DNA of 64,000 nt from [Clostridium] scindens (GCF_019597925.1 NZ_CP080442.1:2894001-2958000), one strand, 5' to 3'. Positions 33,540 through 43,508 are shown, counted from the first letter of the stretch. The notes: a model not told the origin generated them from the sequence alone. A program made the numbers and translations.

Positions 33540-35060
33540 TTATATTCCTTTTTTATCTTCTTTGCAATCAGGCCTCCTTCTTTTTCTAACTGGCATCTTT
33601 CCTCCCTCTACGCGCCCGCTTTTGGCCAGCGCTTTTCTTATAAATGCCTTTTTATTCATTAATCCATCCAGACTTACAAGCCTCCACTCCCAATTAGGCG
33701 TTCCTAGCGTGCCCGGAGTATTCATCCTCCCCGCATTATCAAGTTCCAGCACGTCCTGTACTGGGAGTATCGCAATATCCGCCTTATTGTCCAGCGTATA
33801 GCAGATAAAGTTTTTCGCCACGGAATCTTCCTCATACCCCCATGCATATAATTCTCTTTCCGTTGCCAATCTGACCTTTCGAGGCTGTCCTTGAAACCAT
33901 CCTTTTATAGTCTCATTATCGTGCGTCCCTGTATAGACGATCATATTTTCCCTATCCTCGAACAGATTGTTATGTTCCATAGGATCGAATGTAAACTGAA
34001 TAATCTTCATGCCCGGCAGATGATACGCGTCCCTGAGTTCATATACCTGTGGTCGCATATCTCCCAGGTCTTCCGCGACAATCTTGACATCCGGATTATC
34101 CTTTAAGAGTACGTCAAGCACAGCGTAGCCCGGCGCCTCGATCCATTCTCCTTCTCTCGCGGTAGGGGAAGACGCAGGAATTTTCCAATAGGTATCAAAT
34201 GCCCGGAAATGGTCAATGCGGATAATATCAAACAGCCTTGCATTATAGCCAAACCGCTTTCTCCAGAAGACAAATCCATTCTCCTTCATACGCTCCCAAT
34301 CATAGATCGGATTGCCCCAGCGCTGCCCGTCTTTACTAAAATAATCTGGAGGAACTCCTGCAATATACGTCGGTTTTCCATCTGCTCCAAGCAGGAATTC
34401 ATCCTGATTCATCCATACGTCCAGAGAATCTAATCCAACATAAAATGGTATGTCGCCCATTATTTCTATCTTATTGACATTTGCATAATGTTTGAGAGCC
34501 TTCCACTGTCTGTAGAATTCATACTGGACAAACATCTCAAAGCAAATTTCCGCCTCATAGATGCTGATATCAAACGCTTGGTCTTTGATCCAATTTTTGT
34601 GTTCTTCCTTCCATTCATTCCAGCATTTCATGCCATTTTGCCTTTTAAGTGTCAGGAATACCGCATAAGGATATACCCACTCCTGCGTCTTAAAAATCTC
34701 ATATTCAGAATTCGGGCTGAAATTCTGAAAGGCTTCCCACAAATATTTTCGCTTATATGCTCTCACCTTTTCATAATCCACTCTTGCCTCTTCTCTACGA
34801 AATGGAGCCGGCTTCCTGTTTAAAAGTCCTTCTTCCATCAATATATCCAGATCCAGATAGATTTCATCTCCGGCAAAGGAAGAATAAGGCTGATAAGGCG
34901 AATTGCCATATCCCAAAGGATTCAATGGAAGTATCTGCCAGATGTGCAGCCCGCACTCCTTCATGATATCAATGAATTCCCTGCTACCCTTTCCAAAATC
35001 TCCAACGCCATAATCCGATGGCAATGCAGAGACTGGCATCAATAACCCTGCTTTTCTCAT
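33540..35060 (-). CDS. malQ: 4-alpha-glucanotransferase (amylomaltase, GH77)
   Basis: A 506-residue GH77 enzyme that transfers maltooligosaccharide segments in glycogen/maltodextrin metabolism. Seen: the N-terminal SALPSDYGVGDFGKGSREF, QILPLNPLGYGNSPYQPYSS, GVPPDYFSKDGQRWGNPIYD, the nucleophile region RIDHFRAFDTYW, the acid Glu in KIVAEDLGDM, and YTGTHDNETIKGW. The C-terminal tail is basic (KMPVRKRRRPDCKEDKK). GGAG lies 7 bases before the start. No other glycan genes adjoin. Confidence 0.95.
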   Translation of the reverse strand: MRKAGLLMPVSALPSDYGVGDFGKGSREFIDIMKECGLHIWQILPLNPLGYGNSPYQPYSSFAGDEIYLDLDILMEEGLLNRKPAPFRREEARVDYEKVRAYKRKYLWEAFQNFSPNSEYEIFKTQEWVYPYAVFLTLKRQNGMKCWNEWKEEHKNWIKDQAFDISIYEAEICFEMFVQYEFYRQWKALKHYANVNKIEIMGDIPFYVGLDSLDVWMNQDEFLLGADGKPTYIAGVPPDYFSKDGQRWGNPIYDWERMKENGFVFWRKRFGYNARLFDIIRIDHFRAFDTYWKIPASSPTAREGEWIEAPGYAVLDVLLKDNPDVKIVAEDLGDMRPQVYELRDAYHLPGMKIIQFTFDPMEHNNLFEDRENMIVYTGTHDNETIKGWFQGQPRKVRLATERELYAWGYEEDSVAKNFICYTLDNKADIAILPVQDVLELDNAGRMNTPGTLGTPNWEWRLVSLDGLMNKKAFIRKALAKSGRVEGGKMPVRKRRRPDCKEDKKGI

Positions 35061-35230
35061 GTTGCTACTCCTTGTCCGCTATTCCTGATCCTTTCTATCC
35101 GCCTGTACATCTTTCCGTCCCAGGATAGCCTTTATACCTTTTAAAATGCCTCTACAGGCTCTTAGATATAGTATGCCGCCTTCTTTATATAGAGATGCAA
35201 AAACCAGCCCAAAATCGCGTTAAGCCCACA

Positions 35231-35270
35231 AAAGGCAGAAATCTCTTCTTTTACGGAAGGATTTCTGCCT
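35231..35270 (-). terminator. Terminator of glyS (bidirectional)
   Basis: GGCAGAAATC (35234-35243) with partner 35260-35269, T-rich on the plus side and a short T run on the minus side, about 55 bases after the glyS stop. Confidence 0.75.
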
Positions 35271-35323
35271 CTTTCTTTATTTATTGCCTTTATCGCGCCG
35301 TATCCATCTGCGACACTTTCTTC

Positions 35324-36715
35324 TTACCACTCAAACTTCTTTGCAAAGTAAGCATCCAGATCTTCAATCTTGATTCTCTCCTGCTCCATGGTATCCCTGT
35401 CGCGGACGGTAACTGCTCCGTCTTCTTCAGACTCAAAGTCATAAGTTACGCAGAATGGCGTTCCAATCTCGTCCTGACGGCGGTAACGCTTGCCGATGTT
35501 TCCACGGTCATCAAATTCGCAGTTGTACTTCTTGCTTAACTGGGCATATACTTTCTCCGCCCCCTCGTTGAGCTTCTTAGACAGCGGAAGCACGCCGATC
35601 TTGATTGGCGCAAGCGCCGGGTGGAAATGAAGGACGGTTCTTACGTCTCCGCCTTCCAGTTCTTCCTCATCGTATGCACTGCAAAGGAATGCAAGCACCA
35701 TACGATCCGCTCCAAGTGAAGGCTCAATAACATAAGGAACATATTTGGCCTTCTTCTCATCATCAAAGTAAGACATATCCTGCTTGGAAGTATTCTGATG
35801 CTGGGTCAGGTCAAAGTCTGTCCTGTCGGCGATCCCCCACAGTTCTCCCCAGCCGAATGGGAACAGGAATTCCACGTCAGTGGTTGCCTTGCTGTAATGG
35901 CTTAATTCTTCCGGCGAGTGGTCACGGTAGCGTACCTCATCATCCTTAAGTCCCAGAGTCTCCAGCCAGTTCAGGCAGAAACTCTTCCAGTAGTTGAACC
36001 ATTCAAGATCTGTTCCCGGCTCGCAGAAGAATTCCAGTTCCATCTGTTCGAACTCTCTGGTACGGAAAGTAAAGTTTCCAGGCGTTATCTCGTTACGGAA
36101 GGACTTACCGATCTGGCAGATGCCAAATGGAATCTTCTTTCTTGACGTACGCTGTACATTCTTAAAGTTTACGAAAATGCCCTGGGCAGTCTCAGGCCTA
36201 AGATACACTACGCTCTTTGCATCCTCTGTAACGCCCTGGAAGGTCTTGAACATCAGATTAAACTCGCGGATCTCGGTAAAGTTATGCTTTCCGCAGGATG
36301 GACATGGAACCTCATGCTCTTTTATATAGGCTTCCATCTGCTCGTGGCTCCATCCGTCAATGCTGTCTCCGATATCCAGTCCATTCGCATGCGCATACTC
36401 TTCAATCATCTTGTCCGCACGGAAACGCTCATGGCATTCCTTACAGTCCATCAGAGGATCGCTGAATCCTCCCAGATGCCCGCTGGCTACCCATGTCTGC
36501 GGATTCATCAGTATTGCGCAGTCCACGCCAACATTATACGGGGATTCCTGAACGAACTTCTGCCACCATGCCCTTTTTACATTGTTCTTCAATTCTACGC
36601 CGAGATTTCCATAGTCCCATGTATTAGCAAGCCCGCCGTAAATCTCAGACCCAGGGTATACGAATCCTCTTGATTTCGCCAACGCTACGATCTTGTCCAT
36701 TGTCTTTTCTACCAT
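35324..36715 (-). CDS. glyS: Glycyl-tRNA synthetase, single-chain (dimeric) type
   Basis: A 463-residue class II synthetase of the alpha2 type. Seen: the N-terminal GFVYPGSEIYGGLANTWDYG, motif 2 region FRNEITPGNFTFRTREFEQMELEFF, and motif 3 in EPSLGADRMVLAFL, followed by an anticodon-binding domain. Cysteine pairs (CKEC and CPSC) in the insert look like a zinc site. The start at 36715 is used because the longer frame would begin at the promoter itself. No T-box leader is present in the short upstream region. Confidence 0.95.
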   Translation of the reverse strand: MVEKTMDKIVALAKSRGFVYPGSEIYGGLANTWDYGNLGVELKNNVKRAWWQKFVQESPYNVGVDCAILMNPQTWVASGHLGGFSDPLMDCKECHERFRADKMIEEYAHANGLDIGDSIDGWSHEQMEAYIKEHEVPCPSCGKHNFTEIREFNLMFKTFQGVTEDAKSVVYLRPETAQGIFVNFKNVQRTSRKKIPFGICQIGKSFRNEITPGNFTFRTREFEQMELEFFCEPGTDLEWFNYWKSFCLNWLETLGLKDDEVRYRDHSPEELSHYSKATTDVEFLFPFGWGELWGIADRTDFDLTQHQNTSKQDMSYFDDEKKAKYVPYVIEPSLGADRMVLAFLCSAYDEEELEGGDVRTVLHFHPALAPIKIGVLPLSKKLNEGAEKVYAQLSKKYNCEFDDRGNIGKRYRRQDEIGTPFCVTYDFESEEDGAVTVRDRDTMEQERIKIEDLDAYFAKKFEW

Positions 36716-36755
36716 ATCCTCTTCCTCGCCTTCTATAGTTTCATAATTGTTAATT

Positions 36756-36784
36756 ATTATACAGTTAACCACGGGGGTTTTCAA
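36756..36784 (-). promoter_or_regulatory. Promoter of glyS
   Basis: Minus strand TTGAAA (36779-36784), 17 bases, TATAAT (36756-36761), immediately after the recO stop and 41 bases before the glyS start. Confidence 0.75.
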
Positions 36785-36787
36785 GTC

Positions 36788-37531
36788 TTATTCCACAATT
36801 GTTTCCAGTATTTCCAAGGATTTGAAGTGCCTGTCCACATAAACGTCCAGATACGCTCGCACCACCTTGCCCAGTTCCTCTAATATTTCTTCTTTTACCG
36901 TGAATGTATATAATTTTTCAATATTGGAACTGATGATATACTGCATTGCATACAGCGTTGACGTCTTAAGCGCCACACCGTCCGTAGTCCTGCCAGAGCA
37001 GGCGCTGCATACCAGCCCGCCCTTGCGGATGCTGAATAGAGCTGGGCGCTCCCTGTCACCGCAGCAGATGCATTCAAACACCTGTGGCGCCTCGCCATTG
37101 ATTGCCACCACCTTCAATTCATATATGTACCGAACCAGACGGTTATCCAGATGCGGATTGGTCAGAGCCCGAAGCGTCTGGTACAGAAGTTTCAGCAGCT
37201 GGGTCTCATCGTTATACTCTCTGGCATAATAATCGGCAAATTCCAGAAAGTAAAATCCATAATAGGCTCCTTCCACATCCATCCTCAATTCCGCAAAATA
37301 ATTGGTAACAGAGGCCGACACCAGCGTAAAAGATGTCCGCCCCTCATATACCGAAAATTCTCCGAAAGTAAAGGGGCTAGTCACGCCTACAAGCGCGCTG
37401 TTAGGCCGCCTTGCCCCTCTGGCAAAGGCTGTTATCTTGCCTCTTTCCTTCGTCAGAATTACTACCCGCCTGTCATATTCACCTATAGGTGATGCTTTCA
37501 GCACCATCCCTGTCACGGTAACTTGATTCAC
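36788..37531 (-). CDS. recO: DNA repair protein RecO
   Basis: A 247-residue recombination mediator that loads RecA with RecR. The N-terminal OB fold (VTGMVLKASPIGEYDRRVVILTKERG, then FARGARRPNSAL) and the C-terminal zinc finger CICCGDRERPALF followed by CSAC are visible. The start is GTG with AGGTGG 8 bases upstream, inside the 3' end of the small upstream ORF. The era-yqzL-recO order is the standard Firmicute arrangement. Confidence 0.95.
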   Translation of the reverse strand: MNQVTVTGMVLKASPIGEYDRRVVILTKERGKITAFARGARRPNSALVGVTSPFTFGEFSVYEGRTSFTLVSASVTNYFAELRMDVEGAYYGFYFLEFADYYAREYNDETQLLKLLYQTLRALTNPHLDNRLVRYIYELKVVAINGEAPQVFECICCGDRERPALFSIRKGGLVCSACSGRTTDGVALKTSTLYAMQYIISSNIEKLYTFTVKEEILEELGKVVRAYLDVYVDRHFKSLEILETIVE

Positions 37532-37670
37532 TGTCTATTCCACCTGTCTGTCCTGCATCATCCGCCTCCCGGCGTTCTATTACCTGTCGGCAGATGTCCA
37601 TTCCTCTGTAATAAAGATAGTCTGTCACACTGCCAGTCTCTGTAAAACTTTTCCAGTATCTGTCTTCCAT
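37479..37670 (-). CDS. YqzL-like small protein
   Basis: A 63-codon ORF between era and recO. The N-terminus MEDRYWKSFTETGSVTDYLY resembles the short YqzL protein at the same position in Bacillus (aromatic-rich start, then F-x-x-T-G-x-V-x-x-Y-L). AGGTG precedes the ATG. It overlaps the first 53 bases of recO, so the last residues share DNA with recO. Function unknown in the family. Confidence 0.6.
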   Translation of the reverse strand: MEDRYWKSFTETGSVTDYLYYRGMDICRQVIERREADDAGQTGGIDSESSYRDRDGAESITYR

Positions 37671-37723
37671 AGAATCACCTCATCCTCTGTTGATAAGTTT
37701 AGGGTCTCCCATGGAAGCCTTTT

Positions 37724-38620
37724 TTATTCGTCTTCCCGATATCCAAAATTTTTCATCAAGTATTCGCTGTCCCGCCAGTCCTTCTTTACCTTCACCCAAA
37801 GTTTCAGATTTACCTGGCAATCCAGCATTTTCTCGATCTCGTACCTGGCGGTGCTGCCAATCTTTTTCAACATATTTCCTTGTTTACCAATAATTATCCC
37901 CTTGTGGGAATCGCGCTCGCAGATAATCGTGGCATCGATGTGCATGACCTTATTTTTCATCTTCATGCTGTCAATCGCCACGGCGATCCCGTGAGGGATC
38001 TCTTCCTGCAGGGAATGCAGCGCTTTCTCCCGAATTAGTTCTGCCACGATCTGGCGCTCCGGCTGGTCAGTGATCGTATCTTCATCATAGAACTGTGGAC
38101 CGTAGGGGAGATACTTCATCACCATCTTGAGCAGTTCCTCGGTATTATTCCCGTTCCTCGCAGACACTGGAACAATCTCGGCAAAATCGTAGATATCCTT
38201 ATAAGCCGCGATAGCCGGCAGAATCTCTTCTTTCTTTACGCTGTCAATCTTATTGATGACCAGAATGACCGGGGTGCTGACTTTCCTAAGCTGCTCCGCA
38301 ATATGCTTTTCCCCCGCGCCTATGAATGTGGTAGGCTCCACCAGCCACAATACCACATCCACCTCGTTCAAAGTGCGTTCGGCCACATTTACCATGTATT
38401 CCCCCAGTTTATTCTTGGCCTTATGGATCCCCGGCGTGTCCACGAACACGATCTGCCCTTCTTCCGTAGTCAGCACCGTCTGGATACGGTTTCGGGTGGT
38501 TTGGGGCTTGTTGGACGTGATGGCGATCTTCTGGCCGATCAGATAGTTCATAAGCGTAGACTTGCCTACGTTTGGCCGGCCGATCAATGTCACAAATCCT
38601 GATTTAAAATCCTTCTTCAT
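37724..38620 (-). CDS. era: GTPase Era
   Basis: A 298-residue ribosome-assembly GTPase. G1 GRPNVGKSTL, G2 TTRNR region, G3 DTPG, G4 NKID and G5 SARNG are in order, followed by the KH domain with GIIIGKQGNMLKKIG. It binds 16S rRNA during 30S maturation. The start has AGGAG a few bases upstream. A REP-like palindrome lies directly 5' of the gene. Confidence 0.97.
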   Translation of the reverse strand: MKKDFKSGFVTLIGRPNVGKSTLMNYLIGQKIAITSNKPQTTRNRIQTVLTTEEGQIVFVDTPGIHKAKNKLGEYMVNVAERTLNEVDVVLWLVEPTTFIGAGEKHIAEQLRKVSTPVILVINKIDSVKKEEILPAIAAYKDIYDFAEIVPVSARNGNNTEELLKMVMKYLPYGPQFYDEDTITDQPERQIVAELIREKALHSLQEEIPHGIAVAIDSMKMKNKVMHIDATIICERDSHKGIIIGKQGNMLKKIGSTARYEIEKMLDCQVNLKLWVKVKKDWRDSEYLMKNFGYREDE

Positions 38621-38639
38621 ATGTTCTCCTTTAATTTAA

Positions 38640-38712
38640 CACGTAACATTTTTCACTTTTGCACGTAACATTTTTCAAAAGTGTTACGTGCAAAAGTGAA
38701 AAATGTTACGTG
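38640..38712. repeat. REP-like nested palindrome, remote copy
   Basis: A 73-base symmetrical sequence: CACGTAACATTTTTCACTTT outward, a second inner CACGTAACA pair, and an 11-base centre. It shares the core with the palindromes flanking the RAYT unit 10 kb away and sits between era and the M16C protease gene, with no transposase of its own. Confidence 0.88.
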
Positions 38713-38717
38713 TCCCG

Positions 38718-41639
38718 TTAAAAACTTGTCACAGTTCCAAATAGGTTTCTTTCTTCCTCGATTTTTTCTTCGCTGCCGATTACGCACAGCTGGTCTGCCT
38801 TTAACACTGCCTCTACCACCTTGGAAAGCCTGCGGATATCGTCCTGTCCTGCCTCCAGGATCTCTCTTCTTTCCTTCTGGATCATCTCGGCGCTGACTTT
38901 GTTCATATACAGGTTCATAGAACGGTCTCCTTTGGCTGCAGGCGTCATCGGCTGATCGATGTTGCTCATGGTACCAATGATATATTTCGTCATATCGCGC
39001 TCGCTGACGGTAAAATCTTTCAGGTAATCAACGACTCCGTCATATACTTCCAGAGTACGTCTGAGATTCGGATCACGGTAAGATACGAAATACCCTTCCC
39101 CGATACGGTTAAAATTGCTCATGCAGCCGTATGCGCCGCCTTTTACGCGGATATTCTGCCACAGGTACTCATAACTTAAGATGACCTTTAATATCTGCAG
39201 AGCGCCCGTATAGGATGCGCCATTGTCGATAAAATTACCGGTTCTCGCTACATACTGGACTTTCGACGCCGTCTTGAACCCTTCATTTTTTTTCTGGCAG
39301 TGGATCATACACGGAGAATCCTTTGGCTCTTCATGATTCAGGCTTGCCTTCATGGATGATATCATCGTCTCCATATCCTGAAGTCCTTCTTTTGCAGCTG
39401 TATAACTGAGCATCATATTATCCGCCCGGAACAATTGTCTTGCCAGGTTCTTAAGATTCTCGACCAGTTTGCCTTTTTCTTCTTCAAAATGTTCTTCGAT
39501 ATAGGCAACCTTTTCATAAAATTCGATTCCATTGGTCATATCTTTTAACTTGGCCGATGGAGACGAATAAGACATTGCCCGTAACGCCGCAGTCGTATGT
39601 CCGGACGACTGGAACTTCATTAAAAGCCTGGATTTAAGCATCGCCAGAATTTCCTTCAGGCGCTTCTCATCCTCCAGTTTCGACTGGGTCAGAATCTCCG
39701 CCATCATATCAAATGCCACCGGAAGTTTGGCATACAGCGCCTTTGCCTTGATTTCAAAGGTGGCTCTAAAGGCCTTCTCCCTCACGTTCGTCACATCTGA
39801 ATAAAGTTCCAAAGATGTGCCAATGCCGCCTGTATGCATATTGATTTCATTAAACAATGCTCCATATTCAAAATGTTCTGTATCAATGATTCCAAGCACT
39901 GACTGCAGGATGCCAACATAGGGAAGCATCTCTTCTGACACTCCCGACAGATCAAACATCACATCCACATATCCGATTCCATTGGTCTCTATCTCATGGA
40001 AGACTACTGGGATACCGGAAATATTCATCTCCTCATTAATGATCGGCTCAATATCCCTGGAAATATCTTCTCTCTTAAGAATTGGAATCTTTGCCAGGTC
40101 TTCTTCATCATCCGGCGCAGACTGGTATGCTTCCAACGCTTTGGTACGCTCCACCAGTGCTTCCTGCTCCCCTGCTGAGAGGCTGTTCTTGTAAACTTGC
40201 AGCTTCTCCTCCAGTTCTCTGTCCATCTGAGCCGTACGGCCCTTCTCTGGCTTTACGATCACGATGGCGCCATGGGTGTTGTCTAAAAGATATTTCTGGA
40301 TCAATTCTTCATAATATCCGGTCCCAATCTGTTTTTTCAGGAATTCGAACGTATCCAGCGCCTCGATATGGATGAACGGCTTCTCATCATCATAGAGCCA
40401 GCTGTCCATCATCTGAAGGCCATACATCAGACCCTTCGGATAATTTCCAAAATCCGCTTCCCGGTAACGGAATTCATGGTAATTAATTCCTGCCTCCAGC
40501 GCTTTTTTATCGATCCCCCTATCCACACACTCTCTGAGTACATCTTCAATCATCTGGATAAAAGCGTTTTTCTGCTCTTGATTCGCGTTCTTAGATACGA
40601 TGGAAAAAATAGGCTGGTAGATCCCATTGTCATAGGATCCCATAATGTCCTTTCCGATCCCCGCATCTGTAAGCGCTTTCTTAAGCGGCGCTCCCGGTGC
40701 GGACAGTAATGCATAATCCAGGATCTGGAATGCCAGATACAATTCTTTATCCAGACTGGTGCCGATTACCTTATTGTAGGAAAGATAGGTATTATCCTCC
40801 TCAGATTCATCGCTTGCTATGGAATATGGAATCTCCTTCTCCACAATTTTATCAAAAGGATCCTGGTACTTTATCTCTGAATCTACCGATACAAAATCAA
40901 ATTTGCTTAAATATTCCTTATCCAGCCAATCCAGTTTTTCCTCCATATCCATATCGCCATACAGATAAATATAACTATTGGATGGATGGTAATATTTTCT
41001 GTGAAAATCAAGAAACTGCTCATAGGTCAGTTCTGGTATTACTTCCGGATCCCCGCCCGATTCATTGGCGTAAGAGGTATCCGGGAAGAGTGTGTTGAGG
41101 ACTACCCGGTCCAGCACGCCTTCCGGCGATGAGAAGGCCCCCTTCATCTCATTATAGACCACGCCATTATATTTAAGCTTATCATCCACCGAATCCAGCT
41201 GATAACTCCATCCCTCCTGGCGGAAAATCTCCTCATGCTTGTAAATATTAGGATAAAGCACCGCATCCATATAAACATGCATCAGGTTCTGGAAATCTTT
41301 ATCATTACAACTTGCTACCGGGTACACCGTCTTATCCGGATAGGTCATGGCATTGAGAAATGTATTCAGAGATCCTTTCACCAATTCTACAAATGGATCC
41401 TTAGCCGGAAAATTCCTGGAACCACACAGGACGGAGTGCTCCATAATATGCGGCACGCCTGTGCTATCCTGTGGCGGCGTCCTGAAGCCTATGCTGAACA
41501 CCTTGTTGTCATCATCGTTTTCTACCAGCAGGATCCTCGCCCCGCTTTTCTTATGTCTGAGAAGGCATCCCTTTGCTTTGATACCCTTTAAGTCCTCTTC
41601 TTTTAATACTTGATAAGCATTTAAGTCTTTGACACCCAT
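38718..41639 (-). CDS. M16C family zinc metalloprotease (presequence protease-like)
   Basis: A protein of about 973 residues resembling PreP/falcilysin-type M16C peptidases. The inverted zinc motif HxxEH appears as HIMEHSVLCGS, and the distal Glu ligand region as EEIFRQEGWSYQL about 75 residues later. The C-terminal half contains the M16C-associated domain and a second inactive peptidase-like half (KGGAYGCMSNFNRIGEGYF). No signal peptide is seen, so it is likely cytosolic, degrading peptides. The start is uncertain: 41639 is placed after AAAGGAG, but 41663 and 41672 are alternatives. Confidence 0.9.
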   Translation of the reverse strand: MGVKDLNAYQVLKEEDLKGIKAKGCLLRHKKSGARILLVENDDDNKVFSIGFRTPPQDSTGVPHIMEHSVLCGSRNFPAKDPFVELVKGSLNTFLNAMTYPDKTVYPVASCNDKDFQNLMHVYMDAVLYPNIYKHEEIFRQEGWSYQLDSVDDKLKYNGVVYNEMKGAFSSPEGVLDRVVLNTLFPDTSYANESGGDPEVIPELTYEQFLDFHRKYYHPSNSYIYLYGDMDMEEKLDWLDKEYLSKFDFVSVDSEIKYQDPFDKIVEKEIPYSIASDESEEDNTYLSYNKVIGTSLDKELYLAFQILDYALLSAPGAPLKKALTDAGIGKDIMGSYDNGIYQPIFSIVSKNANQEQKNAFIQMIEDVLRECVDRGIDKKALEAGINYHEFRYREADFGNYPKGLMYGLQMMDSWLYDDEKPFIHIEALDTFEFLKKQIGTGYYEELIQKYLLDNTHGAIVIVKPEKGRTAQMDRELEEKLQVYKNSLSAGEQEALVERTKALEAYQSAPDDEEDLAKIPILKREDISRDIEPIINEEMNISGIPVVFHEIETNGIGYVDVMFDLSGVSEEMLPYVGILQSVLGIIDTEHFEYGALFNEINMHTGGIGTSLELYSDVTNVREKAFRATFEIKAKALYAKLPVAFDMMAEILTQSKLEDEKRLKEILAMLKSRLLMKFQSSGHTTAALRAMSYSSPSAKLKDMTNGIEFYEKVAYIEEHFEEEKGKLVENLKNLARQLFRADNMMLSYTAAKEGLQDMETMISSMKASLNHEEPKDSPCMIHCQKKNEGFKTASKVQYVARTGNFIDNGASYTGALQILKVILSYEYLWQNIRVKGGAYGCMSNFNRIGEGYFVSYRDPNLRRTLEVYDGVVDYLKDFTVSERDMTKYIIGTMSNIDQPMTPAAKGDRSMNLYMNKVSAEMIQKERREILEAGQDDIRRLSKVVEAVLKADQLCVIGSEEKIEEERNLFGTVTSF

Positions 41640-41680
41640 ACAGTTTCTGCTATCTCCTTTCATCGCGCTCATTTCTATCA

Positions 41681-41709
41681 ATTATAACACCTTTTCGCAC
41701 ATGGTTGAA
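41681..41709 (-). promoter_or_regulatory. Promoter of the M16C protease gene
   Basis: Minus strand TTCAAC (41704-41709), 17 bases, TATAAT (41681-41686). The predicted transcript would begin near 41673, which argues for a protease start downstream of it. Confidence 0.6.
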
Positions 41710-41796
41710 GGCGCAACATTTATTTTCTCCTGATTCCATGGCTTTTCTTTGTATATCATGTCTTTCTTCGGATTTATTATTCTTTTTCGCTGTATT

Positions 41797-41824
41797 AGAA
41801 AAAGGCCCGTCTTACGGGCCTTCT
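41797..41824 (-). terminator. Terminator of the lysine transporter gene
   Basis: AAGGCCCG stem with partner CGGGCCTT and a T run on the minus strand (41797-41801), about 45 bases after the stop codon. Confidence 0.85.
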
Positions 41825-41868
41825 CTACGACTTTAATATAACGTCTCAATCTCTTTGCTTTATTTTCT

Positions 41869-43479
41869 CTATTCCTTGCCTATTGTATTCTTAATCACCA
41901 GAAGTGTAGCCACCATCAAGGCAATTCCTATCGGAAGGCAAATGAATGGATTCTGAACAAATCCCGCAATCACATAGGTTACGAAGGAAACCGCCGCTAC
42001 CGTTATTGCATAAGGCAGCTGAGTCGTCACATGGTTGACATGGTTGCACTGTGCTCCGGCAGAGGCCATAATCGTAGTGTCAGAGATTGGCGAGCAGTGG
42101 TCTCCGCAGACTGCGCCTGCCATGCAAGCGGAGATGGATATGATCATCATCCTTTCGTTGGTTCCGGCAAATACGGCAACAACGATCGGAATCAGGATGC
42201 CGAACGTCCCCCAGGATGTGCCTGTTGCAAATGCCAGGAAGCATCCTACCAGGAAAATGATGGCTGGAAGCAGATTCACAAATCCGCTGGCAGCAGAATC
42301 CATTACTCCTGCCACGTATTCCGCGGCGCCAAGGCTGTCTGTCATAGCCTTTAACGTCCATGCAAATGTCAGGATCAGGATTGCAGGTACCATGGCCTTG
42401 AATCCTTCCGGCACGCAAGACATAGATTCGCTGAATCTCAGTACTTTTCTTACTGCATAGAAGATAATTGTTATGATAAATGCAAAGAAACTTCCAAGCA
42501 TAAGGCCAACGGATGCATCGCTATTAGAGAAAGCTTCTACAAATCCTGAACCCGAGAAAAATCCTCCTGTATAGATCATTCCGATTACGCAGCAGATGAT
42601 CAAGGCAATAATCGGAAGCACCAGATCTATTACCTTCCCTCTGGTCTCATCTATAACTTCCTCTGCCGTGGCATACGGCCTGTCCGGCGTGGTATACAGA
42701 TCTCCCTTCACCGCATTATCCTCATGAAGCTTCATCGGCCCATAATTGATGTTCAAGCATACAATGACAACCATCATGACGATCGTCAGCAGGGCATAAT
42801 AGTTATAAGGGATAGCGCGGATAAATATGGAGAATCCATCTTCTCCCTCCACAAAGCCAGTAACCGCTGCCGCCCAGGATGAAATTGGAGCAATGATGCA
42901 CACAGGCGCTGCCGTAGCGTCGATCAGATAAGACAGTTTGGCGCGGGATACATTATGTTTATCCGTTACCGGCCGCATAACGCTTCCTACGGTCAGGCAG
43001 TTGAAATAATCATCAATAAAGATCAGCACGCCAAGAACGATGGTTGCCATCTGCGCTCCTACCCGGCTCTTGATATGCGTGCTGGCCCAGCGTCCAAATG
43101 CCGCCGATCCGCCAGCCTTATTCATCATGCAGACCATGATTCCAAGAACTACCAGGAACACCAGGATTCCCACATTGTAACTGTCAGACAGCACGCCTAC
43201 GATTCCGTCCTGGAATACATGCGTAATCGTCTTCTCAAACGTAAATCCTGAATAGAATATGCCTCCTATCAAAATTCCTACAAACAATGAACTATAGACT
43301 TCCTTCGTAATTAATGCCAGCACAATGGCAACAATCGGCGGAACCAGCGCCCAGAAGGAGGCATACATCTTTGGGACATATTCGGCCGCTTCATCAGCCG
43401 CAAATACCGTCATCGTACTGCAGGCAAGAATGCAAACAAGTGTCAGAATCCCCCATACCGCTTTTTTCTTTCCTCTCAT
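41869..43479 (-). CDS. lysW: NhaC-family transporter, probable lysine permease (LysW type)
   Basis: A 536-residue membrane protein with a cleavable-looking N-terminus (positive residues, hydrophobic stretch, TVFAADEAAE) and about 11-12 helices. Family blocks include FIDDYFNCLTVGSVMRPV and CGDHCSPISDTTIMASAGAQ, typical of NhaC-type antiporters. A lysine riboswitch and a terminator precede it. This matches the lysine-regulated NhaC-superfamily transporters called LysW in comparative genomics, so lysine import is favoured over Na+/H+ antiport. The start at 43479 follows AGAGGAAA. A longer frame would run into the terminator. Confidence 0.85.
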   Translation of the reverse strand: MRGKKKAVWGILTLVCILACSTMTVFAADEAAEYVPKMYASFWALVPPIVAIVLALITKEVYSSLFVGILIGGIFYSGFTFEKTITHVFQDGIVGVLSDSYNVGILVFLVVLGIMVCMMNKAGGSAAFGRWASTHIKSRVGAQMATIVLGVLIFIDDYFNCLTVGSVMRPVTDKHNVSRAKLSYLIDATAAPVCIIAPISSWAAAVTGFVEGEDGFSIFIRAIPYNYYALLTIVMMVVIVCLNINYGPMKLHEDNAVKGDLYTTPDRPYATAEEVIDETRGKVIDLVLPIIALIICCVIGMIYTGGFFSGSGFVEAFSNSDASVGLMLGSFFAFIITIIFYAVRKVLRFSESMSCVPEGFKAMVPAILILTFAWTLKAMTDSLGAAEYVAGVMDSAASGFVNLLPAIIFLVGCFLAFATGTSWGTFGILIPIVVAVFAGTNERMMIISISACMAGAVCGDHCSPISDTTIMASAGAQCNHVNHVTTQLPYAITVAAVSFVTYVIAGFVQNPFICLPIGIALMVATLLVIKNTIGKE

Positions 43480-43508
43480 CGTAAAATTTCCTCTCTTTTC
43501 CTTTGAAT

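Noticed and set aside
35061..36787. Possible T-box leader upstream of glyS
   Set aside because: Only about 70 bases separate recO from glyS, and they contain an ordinary promoter; there is no T-box sequence and no room for specifier and antiterminator stems.
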